A stretch of DNA of 10,666 nt, from positions 1-10,666 of the forward strand of contig JAIWOL010000165.1 in assembly GCA_020216925.1 (NCBI GenBank), written 5' to 3'. This document shows positions 1-10,016 of this stretch, piece by piece. This DNA is from Thiobacillus sp. GTDB lineage: Bacteria; Pseudomonadota; Gammaproteobacteria; Burkholderiales; Thiobacillaceae. Both the position numbers and the translations under genes were made by a program. Every line of letters starts with the position of its first letter. The stretch's first letter is position 1. The notes under the pieces are model-generated. The model did no database searches. It was not told where the DNA came from and saw only the letters and a program-made list of their open reading frames with translations.

Positions 1-248
1 GAGCGAATCGAGCCTTCAATGTAAACCTGGCTGCCCTTTTTGAGGTATTGCCCGCACACTTCTGCGGTGCGGCCGAAGAAGGCAATGTTGTGCCACTCGG
101 TGTGTTCGGCGAGCTGCCCGCTCTTGTCCTTGTATTTATCGGTTGTGGCGACGCTGAAGTTGGCCACGGCCTCGCCGCTGGGCAGATAGCGCATTTCGGG
201 GTCGCGCCCGAGATTGCCGACGAGTATGACCTTGTTGACGGATGCCAT
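1..248 (-). CDS. ssb: Single-stranded DNA-binding protein SSB (N-terminal 82 residues; 3' part off the window)
   Basis: SSB coats single-stranded DNA as a tetramer in replication, recombination and repair and recruits partners through its C-terminal tail. The visible part is the OB fold: it opens [20 protein letters not shown] and contains the family signature [11 protein letters not shown] (residues 50-60, with the conserved Trp52) and [11 protein letters not shown] at the edge. The acidic C-terminal tail is outside the window. The ATG at 248-246 is chosen because it gives the canonical SSB N-terminus and is preceded by AGGGA (minus strand of 254-258), five bases away. It lies 69 bases downstream of the MFS gene on the same strand, so it may be co-transcribed with it, but it also has a candidate promoter of its own. 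In E. coli ssb and uvrA are direct divergent neighbours; here a transporter gene sits between them. Confidence 0.96.
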   Translation of the reverse strand, partial: MASVNKVILVGNLGRDPEMRYLPSGEAVANFSVATTDKYKDKSGQLAEHTEWHNIAFFGRTAEVCGQYLKKGSQVYIEGSIR

Positions 249-284
249 GTTGTTCCCTGATTGAGTGATGTGCCTGTGTGGGCG

Positions 285-290
285 ATTCTA
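285..290 (-). promoter_or_regulatory. Candidate extended -10 promoter element for ssb
   Basis: On the minus strand the gap between the MFS gene and ssb reads TGATAGAAT: a TAGAAT hexamer preceded by TGA, the form of an extended -10 element. It would start transcription about 30 bases before the ssb ATG. No good -35 hexamer is seen at 16-18 bases, which is tolerable for an extended -10. Assigned by eye only. Confidence 0.4.
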
Positions 291-317
291 TCAGGCCATG
301 TGCATCAGGCCACGCCG

Positions 318-1700
318 TCAAGTCATGCCCAGGAGACGACGGGCAGCAGGTTCGTCCCAGCCGCGCACGCTGACCTTGAGCATGGCCACGCCTTCTTCAG
401 CCAGCACGGCCGCTTCGACCACTCCAGACAGGCCCGCCAGCTGGGCTTTCAGCAGCGCGGCCTGATCGGCCTGCATGGCGCCGACGCGAAACATGCGGGT
501 CTTGATGGCAGGCGGCGCAACCATGGAAAGCGACACCAGCAGCCAGGCGGCCATCAGCCCTACACAGAAGACGAATACCGCGGGAAAGCCGTGGTGCTGG
601 GCCAGCCAGCCGCCAAAAAATCCGCCGAAGAACAGGCCCAGCGCCTGGGCGGTGTTGTAGACGCCCATGGCCGTGCCCTTGGCCGTCGCCGGCGCCAGCT
701 TGGAAATGAGCGAAGGCAGGCTGGCTTCCAGCAGGTTGAAAGCCACGAAGTAGGCAAACAGGGCCCAGACGATGACCCAGAAATGGGCCAGCCCCAGGGC
801 CAGACCAAGCAGCGACAGCAGCATCAGGGCCACCGCACCGATGAATACGGGTTTCATCCGGCCGCGTTTTTCTCCGTAGATGATCGCCGGCACCATCAAT
901 ACAAACGAACCCAGCAGCACCGGCAAATAAACCGCCCAGTGATGATCAGCCGCCAGTCCGGCGTTTTTGAGCGCTACGGGCACCACGACGAACATGGCCA
1001 TCTGCGCGGCGTGCAGGGCAAAGATGCCAAAGTCCAGGCGGGCGAGCTGGCCGTTTTTCAGCACGTCGCCAAGGCGGGCGGGGTTGGCCTGGGCGTCTGC
1101 ATGAAAGTGCGTGGCCGCCGGGTCCGGCACCCAGGAACGGATCACCCAGATTGCCGCCAGGGCGAGAATGCCGGTCAGCGCGAAAATGCCCGGCACGCCT
1201 ATGGCCTGGTTGAGCGCGGGGCCGGCCACGAGCGAAATGGCGAACGTGAGGCCGATGGTGGAACCGACGATGGCCATCGCCTTGGTGCGATGCTCCTCGC
1301 GCGTGAGGTCGGCGAGCATGGCCGTGACCGCGGCCGACACCGCGCCCGCGCCCTGCAGCGCACGGCCGGCTATCGTCCAGTAAATATCGCTCGCCGAGGC
1401 GGCGAGGAAGCTGCCCAGCGCAAATACGATCAGGCCGAAGACGATGACTTTCTTGCGCCCCATGCGGTCGGAGGCCATGCCGAAGGGAATCATCAGCAGG
1501 GCCTGGGTCAGGCCATAGATGCCCAGGGCCAGACCGATCAGCGTGTGGTTATGGCCGCCCGGCAGGTGTTCAGCGTAGAGGGCGAATACGGGCAGAATGA
1601 GAAACATGCCCAGCATGCGCAGGCCGAAGATGGCTGCAAGCCCCGATGCCGCGCGCTTCTCGTCGCGGGTCATGTTCTCGGAGAATTCGGTGTGGGCCAC
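318..1700 (-). CDS. YajR-like MFS transporter with C-terminal ferredoxin-like domain
   Basis: Predicted inner-membrane proton-driven transporter of the major facilitator superfamily; the substrate cannot be read from sequence. The 460-residue protein has about 12 hydrophobic segments from residue 20 to about 390. The loop-2 motif A is intact ([11 protein letters not shown], residues 74-84, with Asp78, Arg79 and Gly81). After the last membrane segment there is a soluble tail of about 65-70 residues with an alternating beta/alpha pattern, including [13 protein letters not shown] and [11 protein letters not shown]. This matches the layout of E. coli YajR (about 454 residues), whose C-terminal YAM domain has a ferredoxin-like fold. 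The start shown is GTG at 1700-1698; an ATG at 1673-1671 (residue 10) is an equally plausible start, and neither has a strong Shine-Dalgarno sequence. It is divergent from uvrA and upstream of ssb. A drug-efflux role is only the default annotation for this family. Confidence 0.88.
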   Translation of the reverse strand: MAHTEFSENMTRDEKRAASGLAAIFGLRMLGMFLILPVFALYAEHLPGGHNHTLIGLALGIYGLTQALLMIPFGMASDRMGRKKVIVFGLIVFALGSFLAASASDIYWTIAGRALQGAGAVSAAVTAMLADLTREEHRTKAMAIVGSTIGLTFAISLVAGPALNQAIGVPGIFALTGILALAAIWVIRSWVPDPAATHFHADAQANPARLGDVLKNGQLARLDFGIFALHAAQMAMFVVVPVALKNAGLAADHHWAVYLPVLLGSFVLMVPAIIYGEKRGRMKPVFIGAVALMLLSLLGLALGLAHFWVIVWALFAYFVAFNLLEASLPSLISKLAPATAKGTAMGVYNTAQALGLFFGGFFGGWLAQHHGFPAVFVFCVGLMAAWLLVSLSMVAPPAIKTRMFRVGAMQADQAALLKAQLAGLSGVVEAAVLAEEGVAMLKVSVRGWDEPAARRLLGMT

Positions 1701-1744
1701 GGCTAGACTGGAATCCCGGAATTCGGCTGGGTGCAGAAGTCCGC

Positions 1745-1751
1745 TATATTA
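1745..1751. promoter_or_regulatory. Overlapping -10-like hexamers in the MFS/uvrA divergent gap
   Basis: The 83-base gap between the divergent MFS and uvrA genes is AT-richer than its surroundings. On the plus strand TATATT (1745-1750) would place a uvrA start near 1757, about 27 bases before the ATG. On the minus strand the same bases read TAATAT (1751-1746), a -10-like hexamer towards the MFS gene. No convincing -35 hexamer is seen for either direction. No CTGT-N8-ACAG LexA-type site was found in the gap, so SOS control of uvrA as in E. coli is not supported by this sequence. Confidence 0.35.
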
Positions 1752-1783
1752 GCAGGTTGCGAATTACGCTCCCCGCTGCCCAA

Positions 1784-4606
<2,823 letters not shown>

Positions 4607-4607
4607 C

Positions 4608-5342
4608 ATGGGCGAGCCGGTCCGTCTCTCCAAACTCATGTCCGAACGCGGGCTGTGCTCGCGCCGCGAGGCCGATGCGTATATCGAAAAAGGCCTGGTG
4701 TTCGTCGATGGCAAGCGCGTGTCCGAGCTTGGCGCCAAGGTCGACCCGGACTGCGCGATCCGGCTGGATGCAGCCGCAAACGCACAACAGGCTGAACGTG
4801 TGACGATCCTCCTGCACAAGCCGGTTGGCTATGTGTCGGGCCAGCCCGAGCCTGGCTGCGAACCCGCCGTCACCCTGATCCGTGCTGCAAGCCGCTGGCA
4901 CGGCGACCGCGACACCCGACGATTCAGCCGCACCCAATTGAGAGGCCTGGCGCCCGCCGGCCGGCTCGACATCGATTCCACCGGGCTGCTGGTGCTGACG
5001 CAGGATGGCCGCATCGCAAAACAGCTGATCGGCGACGATTCCTGCGTGGACAAGGAGTATCTGGTGCGCGTCGAAGGCCGGCTCGACGAACGCGGCCTGG
5101 CCCTGCTGAATCACGGTCTCGCGCTCGACGGCAAGAAACTGCGCCCGGCCCGGGTCGTCTGGCAGAACGCCGAGCAGTTGCGCTTTGTGCTGCGCGAGGG
5201 CCGCAAACGCCAGATCCGCCGCATGTGCGAGCTGGTCGGCCTGAAGGTCGTGGGCTTGAAGCGGGTTCGCATCGGCCGCGTCCGCCTGGGCGACCTGCCG
5301 CCGGGGCAATGGCGTTATCTGCGCAGCGACGAGCGCTTTTGA
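4608..5342 (+). CDS. RsuA/RluF-family rRNA pseudouridine synthase
   Basis: Predicted enzyme isomerising a uridine in ribosomal RNA to pseudouridine. The 244-residue protein begins with an S4 RNA-binding domain ([19 protein letters not shown], residues 5-23). The catalytic motif [14 protein letters not shown] starts at 118, with the nucleophilic Asp at 121. The later KEYLVRV (149-155) and [11 protein letters not shown] (198-208) are also typical. By recalled similarity the closest E. coli relative is RluF (23S rRNA U2604), but the long basic C-terminal tail of RluF is absent and the segment between KPVG and GRLD is about 17 residues longer and Arg-rich. I therefore give no gene symbol; the target nucleotide is unproven. 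The ATG lies one base after the uvrA TGA and has no good Shine-Dalgarno of its own, which points to translational coupling with uvrA. I see no convincing terminator after the gene. Confidence 0.9.
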   Translation: MGEPVRLSKLMSERGLCSRREADAYIEKGLVFVDGKRVSELGAKVDPDCAIRLDAAANAQQAERVTILLHKPVGYVSGQPEPGCEPAVTLIRAASRWHGDRDTRRFSRTQLRGLAPAGRLDIDSTGLLVLTQDGRIAKQLIGDDSCVDKEYLVRVEGRLDERGLALLNHGLALDGKKLRPARVVWQNAEQLRFVLREGRKRQIRRMCELVGLKVVGLKRVRIGRVRLGDLPPGQWRYLRSDERF

Positions 5343-5375
5343 ATCCGGTTTTGTAAAAATCCGCTTGTGCCGGCT

Positions 5376-5403
5376 TTGCCCGGTGCGTGAATCGGCGTAT
5401 AAA
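5376..5403 (+). promoter_or_regulatory. Candidate sigma-70 promoter for the lipoprotein gene
   Basis: TTGCCC (5376-5381) and TATAAA (5398-5403) are separated by 16 bases, matching the -35 and -10 consensus at four and five of six positions. TTTGCC one base upstream gives a 17-base spacer. Transcription would start near 5410, giving a leader of about 50 bases. The position just after the pseudouridine synthase and before a gene with its own terminator fits an independent transcription unit. Confidence 0.5.
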
Positions 5404-5412
5404 TCATGACCA

Positions 5413-5427
5413 CAGGCAGCACGCCTG
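5413..5427 (+). other. Small hairpin at the start of the lipoprotein mRNA leader
   Basis: CAGGC (5413-5417) and GCCTG (5423-5427) form a perfect 5-bp stem around the loop AGCAC. It falls within a few bases of the predicted transcription start. A 5'-end hairpin of this kind can protect an mRNA from decay, but the stem is short and could be chance. The stretch TCTTTTCATT after it is too interrupted for a strong terminator call. Confidence 0.25.
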
Positions 5428-5460
5428 CAATCTTTTCATTCATCATCCGGGAGAATCCAC

Positions 5461-5760
5461 ATGCATTCGAAACTGCTCGTCGCCTTGTTTGCCGCACTGA
5501 CGCTGACCGCCTGCCAGAAAGCTGAAGAAGCCGCCGCCCCCGCCATGGAGAAGGCGCAGGAAGCCGCCGGCACCGCGGTCGACGCCGCAGGCAGTGCGGC
5601 CGCGGCAGGCGCCGAAGCAGCCGGTGATGCCGCTGCTGCCGCCGGCGACGCCGTTACCGACGCTGCCGCCAATGCGGCCCAGGGCGCCGCCGACGCGGCC
5701 GCCACTGGCGCCAGCAAGGTGCAGGAAATGGCCGACAAGGCCAAGGAAGCCACGCAGTAA
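5461..5760 (+). CDS. Small alanine-rich lipoprotein, function unknown
   Basis: I do not recognise a named family. The 99-residue product starts with a short lipoprotein signal peptide: Lys at position 4, a hydrophobic core (LLVALFAALTL), and the lipobox LTAC at 15-18, with Cys18 as the expected lipidated residue. The mature part has 38 alanines in 82 residues, with Asp, Glu and Gly spaced through it (for example AAGDA, AADAAATGA) and a more charged end (SKVQEMADKAKEATQ). It is probably one long helix tethered to a membrane. The residue after Cys18 is Gln rather than Asp, so outer-membrane placement is more likely than inner-membrane retention, if the E. coli Lol rule applies. The Shine-Dalgarno sequence GGGAG (5449-5453) lies seven bases before the ATG, which fixes the start. 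A promoter precedes it and a strong terminator follows, so it is a monocistronic unit and probably well expressed. Confidence 0.85.
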   Translation: MHSKLLVALFAALTLTACQKAEEAAAPAMEKAQEAAGTAVDAAGSAAAAGAEAAGDAAAAAGDAVTDAAANAAQGAADAAATGASKVQEMADKAKEATQ

Positions 5761-5784
5761 GCGCCTGCTGGTACGCTGTCATGC

Positions 5785-5809
5785 GGCCGGGTTCGCCCGG
5801 CCATTTTTT
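5785..5809 (+). terminator. Rho-independent terminator after the lipoprotein gene
   Basis: GGCCGGG (5785-5791) and CCCGGCC (5796-5802) form a perfect 7-bp GC stem closed by a TTCG tetraloop (5792-5795). It is followed by A and six T (5804-5809). It lies 25 bases after the lipoprotein stop codon. The T-run is only on the plus-strand side, so it acts rightward and insulates the following RND operon. Confidence 0.93.
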
Positions 5810-5859
5810 CGAGCGCATTGCGCGGCGATGGCTGCCATCAAGCAGTCTGCCAGGTCTCC

Positions 5860-5865
5860 TACAAT
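5860..5865 (+). promoter_or_regulatory. Candidate -10 element for the RND operon
   Basis: TACAAT (5860-5865) is a five-of-six match to the -10 consensus, 36 bases before the adaptor ATG. No good -35 hexamer is found at 16-18 bases. The area just upstream instead holds a perfect short inverted repeat, GATGG-CTG-CCATC (5827-5839). A regulator-dependent promoter would fit, but this is a weak call by eye. Confidence 0.35.
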
Positions 5866-5901
5866 GTGCGCTCATCTTCCTGATTCGCACCCTGCCTCGC
5901 C

Positions 5902-6891
5902 ATGCGCCTATCCATCAGCCTGCTGTGTCTTTTCTGTGTCCCCGTCTTCGCCGCCCCACCCGTGGGGGTCACGGTGCGGAGCCTGGAAGCCGTGGCAATC
6001 CACCCGGTTCGGGAGGCACAGGCGCAGGCGGTTTCGCTCAACCTCGCAAAGCTGTCTGCCGAGATTGCGGCGCGCATAGACCGCATTCCTGTCGAGCCCG
6101 GTCAGCGCATTGCGCGTCACGCCGTGGTTGCCGAACTCGACTGTGGCGACGCGCGGATCGCCGCCGAGCGCGCCGAGGCAGCATTGGCCTCGGCGCAGGC
6201 CCGGCTGAAGCTCGCCCGGCAGCAATTGCAGCGCAATACGGAGCTGGCCGCCAGGAATTTCATCTCCGGCGACGCGCTGGACAGTCGAAAAACCGAGGTC
6301 GAGGTGGCGGCGGCGGATGTGAAGCTCAATCAGGCGGTCTACAACAGTGCGCGCCGTGACGTGGGCAAATGCTCGGTCAGGACGCCTTTCCCGGCCATCG
6401 TCGAAGCGCGCCTGGCACAGGTTGGCGAATGGGCAAGCCCGGGGACGCCCCTGGTGCAGGTGTGGGACACCTCGCGCCTGCAGCTGGCTGCGCAGTTGCA
6501 GGCCAGCGAGGCCGATTCGCTGACCGACCCGCGGTTCGTGAGCCAGGGGCGCGAGTACGCCGTGAAACTGCTGCGCGTTTCACCCGCCCTGAATCCTGCG
6601 GCGCGGACCCGCGAGGCGCGTTTTACATTCGTGTCCGCGCCGCCCGCTCCTGGCAGTCACGGGGTGCTGCGCTGGCGCGATCCGCGTGCCTGGCTGCCGG
6701 CTGATTATCTGGTGCGTCGCGGCAATGCGCTGGGCGTGTTCATTGTGGTGGATGACGTGGCCCGCTTCGTCGCCCTGGCCGATGCGCAGGAGGGTCGCCC
6801 GGCCCTGGCAGCCGGCCTGCCGCGCACTGCGCGCCTTGTCGTCAACGGTCGTTTTGCGTTGCAGGACGGCACGAGAGTCACGCTGCAATGA
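5902..6891 (+). CDS. RND efflux periplasmic adaptor (HlyD/MFP family)
   Basis: Predicted membrane fusion protein that links an RND pump to an outer-membrane channel. The 329-residue protein has a secretion signal (MRLSISLLCLFCVPVFA, probable cleavage after Ala17) without a lipobox at the usual place, so it is likely a soluble periplasmic protein rather than an AcrA-like lipoprotein. The first lipoyl half (about 50-82, containing IPVEPGQRI) and the second (about 156-190, containing VRTPFPAIVEARLAQVGEWASPGTPLVQV) flank an alpha-hairpin (about 83-155, Ala/Glu/Arg/Gln-rich). A beta-rich C-terminal part follows. It is shorter than AcrA (about 397). No Shine-Dalgarno sequence is clear before the ATG; the start is supported by the signal peptide. 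Its stop overlaps the permease start by ATGA. The exported substrate is unknown. Confidence 0.88.
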   Translation: MRLSISLLCLFCVPVFAAPPVGVTVRSLEAVAIHPVREAQAQAVSLNLAKLSAEIAARIDRIPVEPGQRIARHAVVAELDCGDARIAAERAEAALASAQARLKLARQQLQRNTELAARNFISGDALDSRKTEVEVAAADVKLNQAVYNSARRDVGKCSVRTPFPAIVEARLAQVGEWASPGTPLVQVWDTSRLQLAAQLQASEADSLTDPRFVSQGREYAVKLLRVSPALNPAARTREARFTFVSAPPAPGSHGVLRWRDPRAWLPADYLVRRGNALGVFIVVDDVARFVALADAQEGRPALAAGLPRTARLVVNGRFALQDGTRVTLQ

Positions 6892-9800
6892 GCTTTTACG
6901 CGCGTTTCATCACCAACCATCCGCTGGCAAATGTCAGCTTCGTGGTCGTGCTTCTGCTCGGCGTGCTGGGGTACATCAACCTGCCGCGCGAACAGGATCC
7001 CGAAATCAATTTCAACTGGCTGGTGGTGAACACCGTCCTGCCTGGCGCGTCGGCCGAGGACGTCGAGAAAAAGGTGACCGAACCGCTGGAGGAAGCGATT
7101 CGCACCCTGCCCGATATCCGTTTTGTGTCCAGCACCAGCCGCGACAATTCCTCGGTGATCCTGGTGCGCTTCCGCGAGATACCGGCGCGCCAGTTCGACA
7201 AGCATGTGACCGACCTGCGCCGGCTGGTGCAGAACAAGTACAACAGCGACCTGCCGGCTGACGCCAGAGAGCCAGACGTGCAGGAACTCACTACGTCCAA
7301 CGGTTTTCCCACGGCGATGGTGCTGCTCACCGGTCCGGCAGCAGACGAGCGCCTGCGCCTGACAGCCCGCCGCATCAAGGACGATATCGAACGTCTGCCG
7401 GGTGTCGACAAGGTGCTGTCCACCGGCCAGGGCGAGCCGGAACTGCGTATTGAGTTTTCACCGAGCGAAGTGGCGGCGCGCGGCCTCACCGCCGCCCAGG
7501 TTGCCGACGCGGCGAGCGCATGGTTTCGCGACACCTTTGCCGGGCGGGCCCGCGTAGGCGACGACGACTGGCTGGTGCGGGTGATCGGCCAGGATGCGGA
7601 TGCAGACTATCTCGGCCGTCTTACCGTGCTGTCGCCCCGCCTGCACGTCCCCGTGCCGTTCTCTGCGCTGGCAACGGTGGAAACAGCGCGGGCGCGCCCG
7701 TCCAGCCTCGCGGCGTCGGATGGCCAACCTGCCGTGATTCTGGCGATCACCAAGAAAAGCCGCGTCAACACCCTGAACCTGGTGGCCGACATCAATCAAC
7801 TCGTCAGCGCGCGCGCCGCCGCATTGGAACAAGACGGATTCCGTCTGATGCTGCTGGACGACCAGACGGTCCCGACCCAAACCGCCATTGGCGTGATGGA
7901 ATCGAATGCCCTGCTTGGCCTTCTGATCGTGCTGGGTCTGTGCTGGCTGTTTCTGGGTACACGGCTGGCGCTGCTCGTCAGTCTGGGAATCCCTTTCGCG
8001 CTGGCCGGGGTCTTTGCCATCCTGTATGCCTTTGATTTCACGCTGTCGATCCCGGTTCTGCTCGGTATCGTGATCGCGCTGGGCATGCTGGTGGACGATG
8101 CGGTGGTCATCACCGAGGCCATCTATTACCGGATTGCGCGAGGGGCCGGTTCACTGGCCGCAACGCTCGACGCCGTGCGCGAGGTCGGCTGGCCGGTGCT
8201 GGCAGCGGTGGCAACGACCATTGCCGCTTTCCTGCCGCTGATGCTCATGCCCGGCATCGTCGGCAAGTTCATGTTTCTGGTGCCCATGGTGGTCACGCTG
8301 GCGTTGCTGATGAGCCTGATCGAGGCCTACTGGATGATGCCTGCGCACGTTACGGCGCTGAAAATCGATTTCAAGCGCTCCTCCCGTCTGCACGCAATTC
8401 GTGAACGCGCAACCCATGCCCTGCGTGTGAAATACACACGCGCGCTGGTCAAGCTGATGCGCCATCCCTGGATCGGCGGCCTTGCGGTTCTGGTGCTCTT
8501 CGTGACCGCGCTGGGGCTGGTCGGCAGCGGTGCGGTGCGCACGCAATTCTTTGCCTTCGACCCGATCCGGCTGTTCTACGTCAGCGTCGACATGCCGAGC
8601 GGCAGCGCCATCGAGACCACGCTTGCCGAAACCCAACGCGTGGAAGCAGTGGTGCGCCGCCATCTCAAGGATGGCGAAGCGCGCGGCGTGACAAGCTACG
8701 CAGGCGTGAAATGGACCGATACCGAACCCCTGTACGGCGAGGCGTACGGCCAGGTCAGCGTGTCACTGAATCCACGCAACGGCGACATGCGTGAAGTGGG
8801 CGAGATCGTCGACGCCATGCGCCGCGACGTCGAGGCCCTGCCCAGCGTCGGCAAGATTTCCTTCACCCAGTTGTCCGGCGGCCCGCCATCGCAGAAACCG
8901 ATCAAGTTGCGCCTTTTGGGCGACGACATCACCGAGCTGCGCGCCGCCGCGCTGGCACTGAAATCCGCCGTGGCAAAAATCGAGGGCACACGGGACGTGA
9001 CGGACGACGACCAGCCCGGACGCATGCAGCTGGTGCTGCGTCTCGACGCCGAAGCGGTAAAGGCAGCCGGTCTCGACCCTGCATTGGTTGCGCGGCTGGT
9101 GCGCCTGCATACCGAAGGCGAGATCGTGGCTGAAACCCGCTCCGGCGGCGACAAGATCGAGCTGCGCGTGCGCGGCATGAGCGGCCAGTCTGGCGCGCTC
9201 ACCGATGTGCGGCAACTGCTCGCCGATCCGGTTGCCCTGCCCGACGGCAACACGACCACTCTGGGCGCGCTGGTCGAGGCCGAAACCCGGGTGGGTTCCG
9301 CCGGCATCAGGCACTACAACCTCAAGCGGGCGATCACGATCGAGTCTGATCTGGACAAAACACGGCTCGACACCGTGGCGGCCAACGCCCTCATCGCCGA
9401 AGCATGGTCAGATATCGGCGCGCGCTATCCCAACACCCGCATCGATTTTTCCGGCGAGCTGGACGACATCAACGAAAGCCTGGCTGCCATGAAGATGCTG
9501 TTTCTGCTTGGCGTGGGACTCATCTATCTCATTCTGGCCACGCAGTTCCGCTCCTACTGGCAACCTTTCCTCATCCTGTTGACAGTACCCATGGCCTTTA
9601 CCGGCGTGGTGTTAGGCCTGTTCGTCACGGGCAACCCCCTGTCTCTCTACACGCTCTACGGCGTCATCGCGCTGGCTGGCATTGCCGTCAATTCGGCGAT
9701 TGTGCTGATCGATGCCGCCAACGCCAGACTTGCTGACGGCATGAGCCTGCTGCACGCCACGCTTTACGCCGCGCGGCGACGGGTCGTCCCCATCCTCATC

Positions 9801-10016
9801 ACGACCACCACGACCATTGGCGGCCTGTTTTCGCTTGCCGTCGGACTCGGCGGCCATTCGCTGATCTGGGGGCCCATGGCAGCGAGCATGGTGTGGGGCC
9901 TGCTGGTCGCCACAACGCTCACGCTCTTCACCATGCCCACTCTGTTCAGACTGGCCATGCAGACCGGCCCCGGCGTGCGGGACGGCCTGGTACGCCGCTT
10001 GTTGCGCAGGCCATGA
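6888..10016 (+). CDS. RND efflux permease, AcrB/HAE1-like inner-membrane pump
   Basis: Predicted inner-membrane proton-driven pump of the AcrB/MexB type. The 1042-residue length is normal. TM1 is near residues 15-32, the first periplasmic domain runs to about 335, TM2-TM6 cover about 338-494, TM7 about 526-551, the second periplasmic domain about 552-865, and TM8-TM12 about 868-1024. The N-terminal family motif LPREQDPEINFNWLVV and the TM4 proton-relay pair (GMLVDDAVVITEA, Asp403-Asp404) are present. In TM10 the segment aligned with AcrB Lys940 reads GIAVNSAIVLID, with Asn935 in place of the lysine. Similar substitutions occur in other RND branches, so this marks a subfamily rather than a dead pump. 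The ATG overlaps the adaptor stop (ATGA), and the gene's own stop overlaps the glycerate kinase start in the same way. No TolC-type gene is in the window. Drug, solvent or lipid export cannot be told apart from sequence. Confidence 0.95.
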   Translation: MSFYARFITNHPLANVSFVVVLLLGVLGYINLPREQDPEINFNWLVVNTVLPGASAEDVEKKVTEPLEEAIRTLPDIRFVSSTSRDNSSVILVRFREIPARQFDKHVTDLRRLVQNKYNSDLPADAREPDVQELTTSNGFPTAMVLLTGPAADERLRLTARRIKDDIERLPGVDKVLSTGQGEPELRIEFSPSEVAARGLTAAQVADAASAWFRDTFAGRARVGDDDWLVRVIGQDADADYLGRLTVLSPRLHVPVPFSALATVETARARPSSLAASDGQPAVILAITKKSRVNTLNLVADINQLVSARAAALEQDGFRLMLLDDQTVPTQTAIGVMESNALLGLLIVLGLCWLFLGTRLALLVSLGIPFALAGVFAILYAFDFTLSIPVLLGIVIALGMLVDDAVVITEAIYYRIARGAGSLAATLDAVREVGWPVLAAVATTIAAFLPLMLMPGIVGKFMFLVPMVVTLALLMSLIEAYWMMPAHVTALKIDFKRSSRLHAIRERATHALRVKYTRALVKLMRHPWIGGLAVLVLFVTALGLVGSGAVRTQFFAFDPIRLFYVSVDMPSGSAIETTLAETQRVEAVVRRHLKDGEARGVTSYAGVKWTDTEPLYGEAYGQVSVSLNPRNGDMREVGEIVDAMRRDVEALPSVGKISFTQLSGGPPSQKPIKLRLLGDDITELRAAALALKSAVAKIEGTRDVTDDDQPGRMQLVLRLDAEAVKAAGLDPALVARLVRLHTEGEIVAETRSGGDKIELRVRGMSGQSGALTDVRQLLADPVALPDGNTTTLGALVEAETRVGSAGIRHYNLKRAITIESDLDKTRLDTVAANALIAEAWSDIGARYPNTRIDFSGELDDINESLAAMKMLFLLGVGLIYLILATQFRSYWQPFLILLTVPMAFTGVVLGLFVTGNPLSLYTLYGVIALAGIAVNSAIVLIDAANARLADGMSLLHATLYAARRRVVPILITTTTTIGGLFSLAVGLGGHSLIWGPMAASMVWGLLVATTLTLFTMPTLFRLAMQTGPGVRDGLVRRLLRRP

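Noticed and set aside
48..260. 70-codon plus-strand frame at the left edge
   Set aside because: It is antisense to the OB fold of ssb, which has unmistakable SSB motifs.
290..311. Direct repeat ATCAGGCC at 290-297 and 304-311 between ssb and the MFS gene
   Set aside because: Two 8-base copies 14 bases apart in GC-rich DNA are easily due to chance, and no regulator site is recognised.
261..1706. Long open frame of 481 codons on the plus strand opposite the MFS gene
   Set aside because: Its product is rich in His, Gln, Arg and Gly with no domain, the usual mirror of a high-GC gene. The minus-strand frame encodes a clear 12-TM transporter.
1646..1783. 46-codon upstream extension of the uvrA frame
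   Set aside because: It overlaps the divergent MFS coding region, adds non-homologous residues, and the ATG at 1784 gives exactly the length and start of E. coli UvrA.
1701..1783. LexA (SOS) box upstream of uvrA
   Set aside because: No CTGT-N8-ACAG or close variant was found in the gap on either strand.
5343..5375. Terminator after the pseudouridine synthase (GGTTTT / AAAAATCC pairing)
   Set aside because: The pairing is AT-rich with a bulge and almost no loop, and no T-run follows; not convincing.
5781..6359. 192-codon plus-strand frame across the terminator and the adaptor start
   Set aside because: It begins in the terminator hairpin and overlaps the adaptor in another frame; Arg/Gly-rich composition typical of a high-GC shadow.
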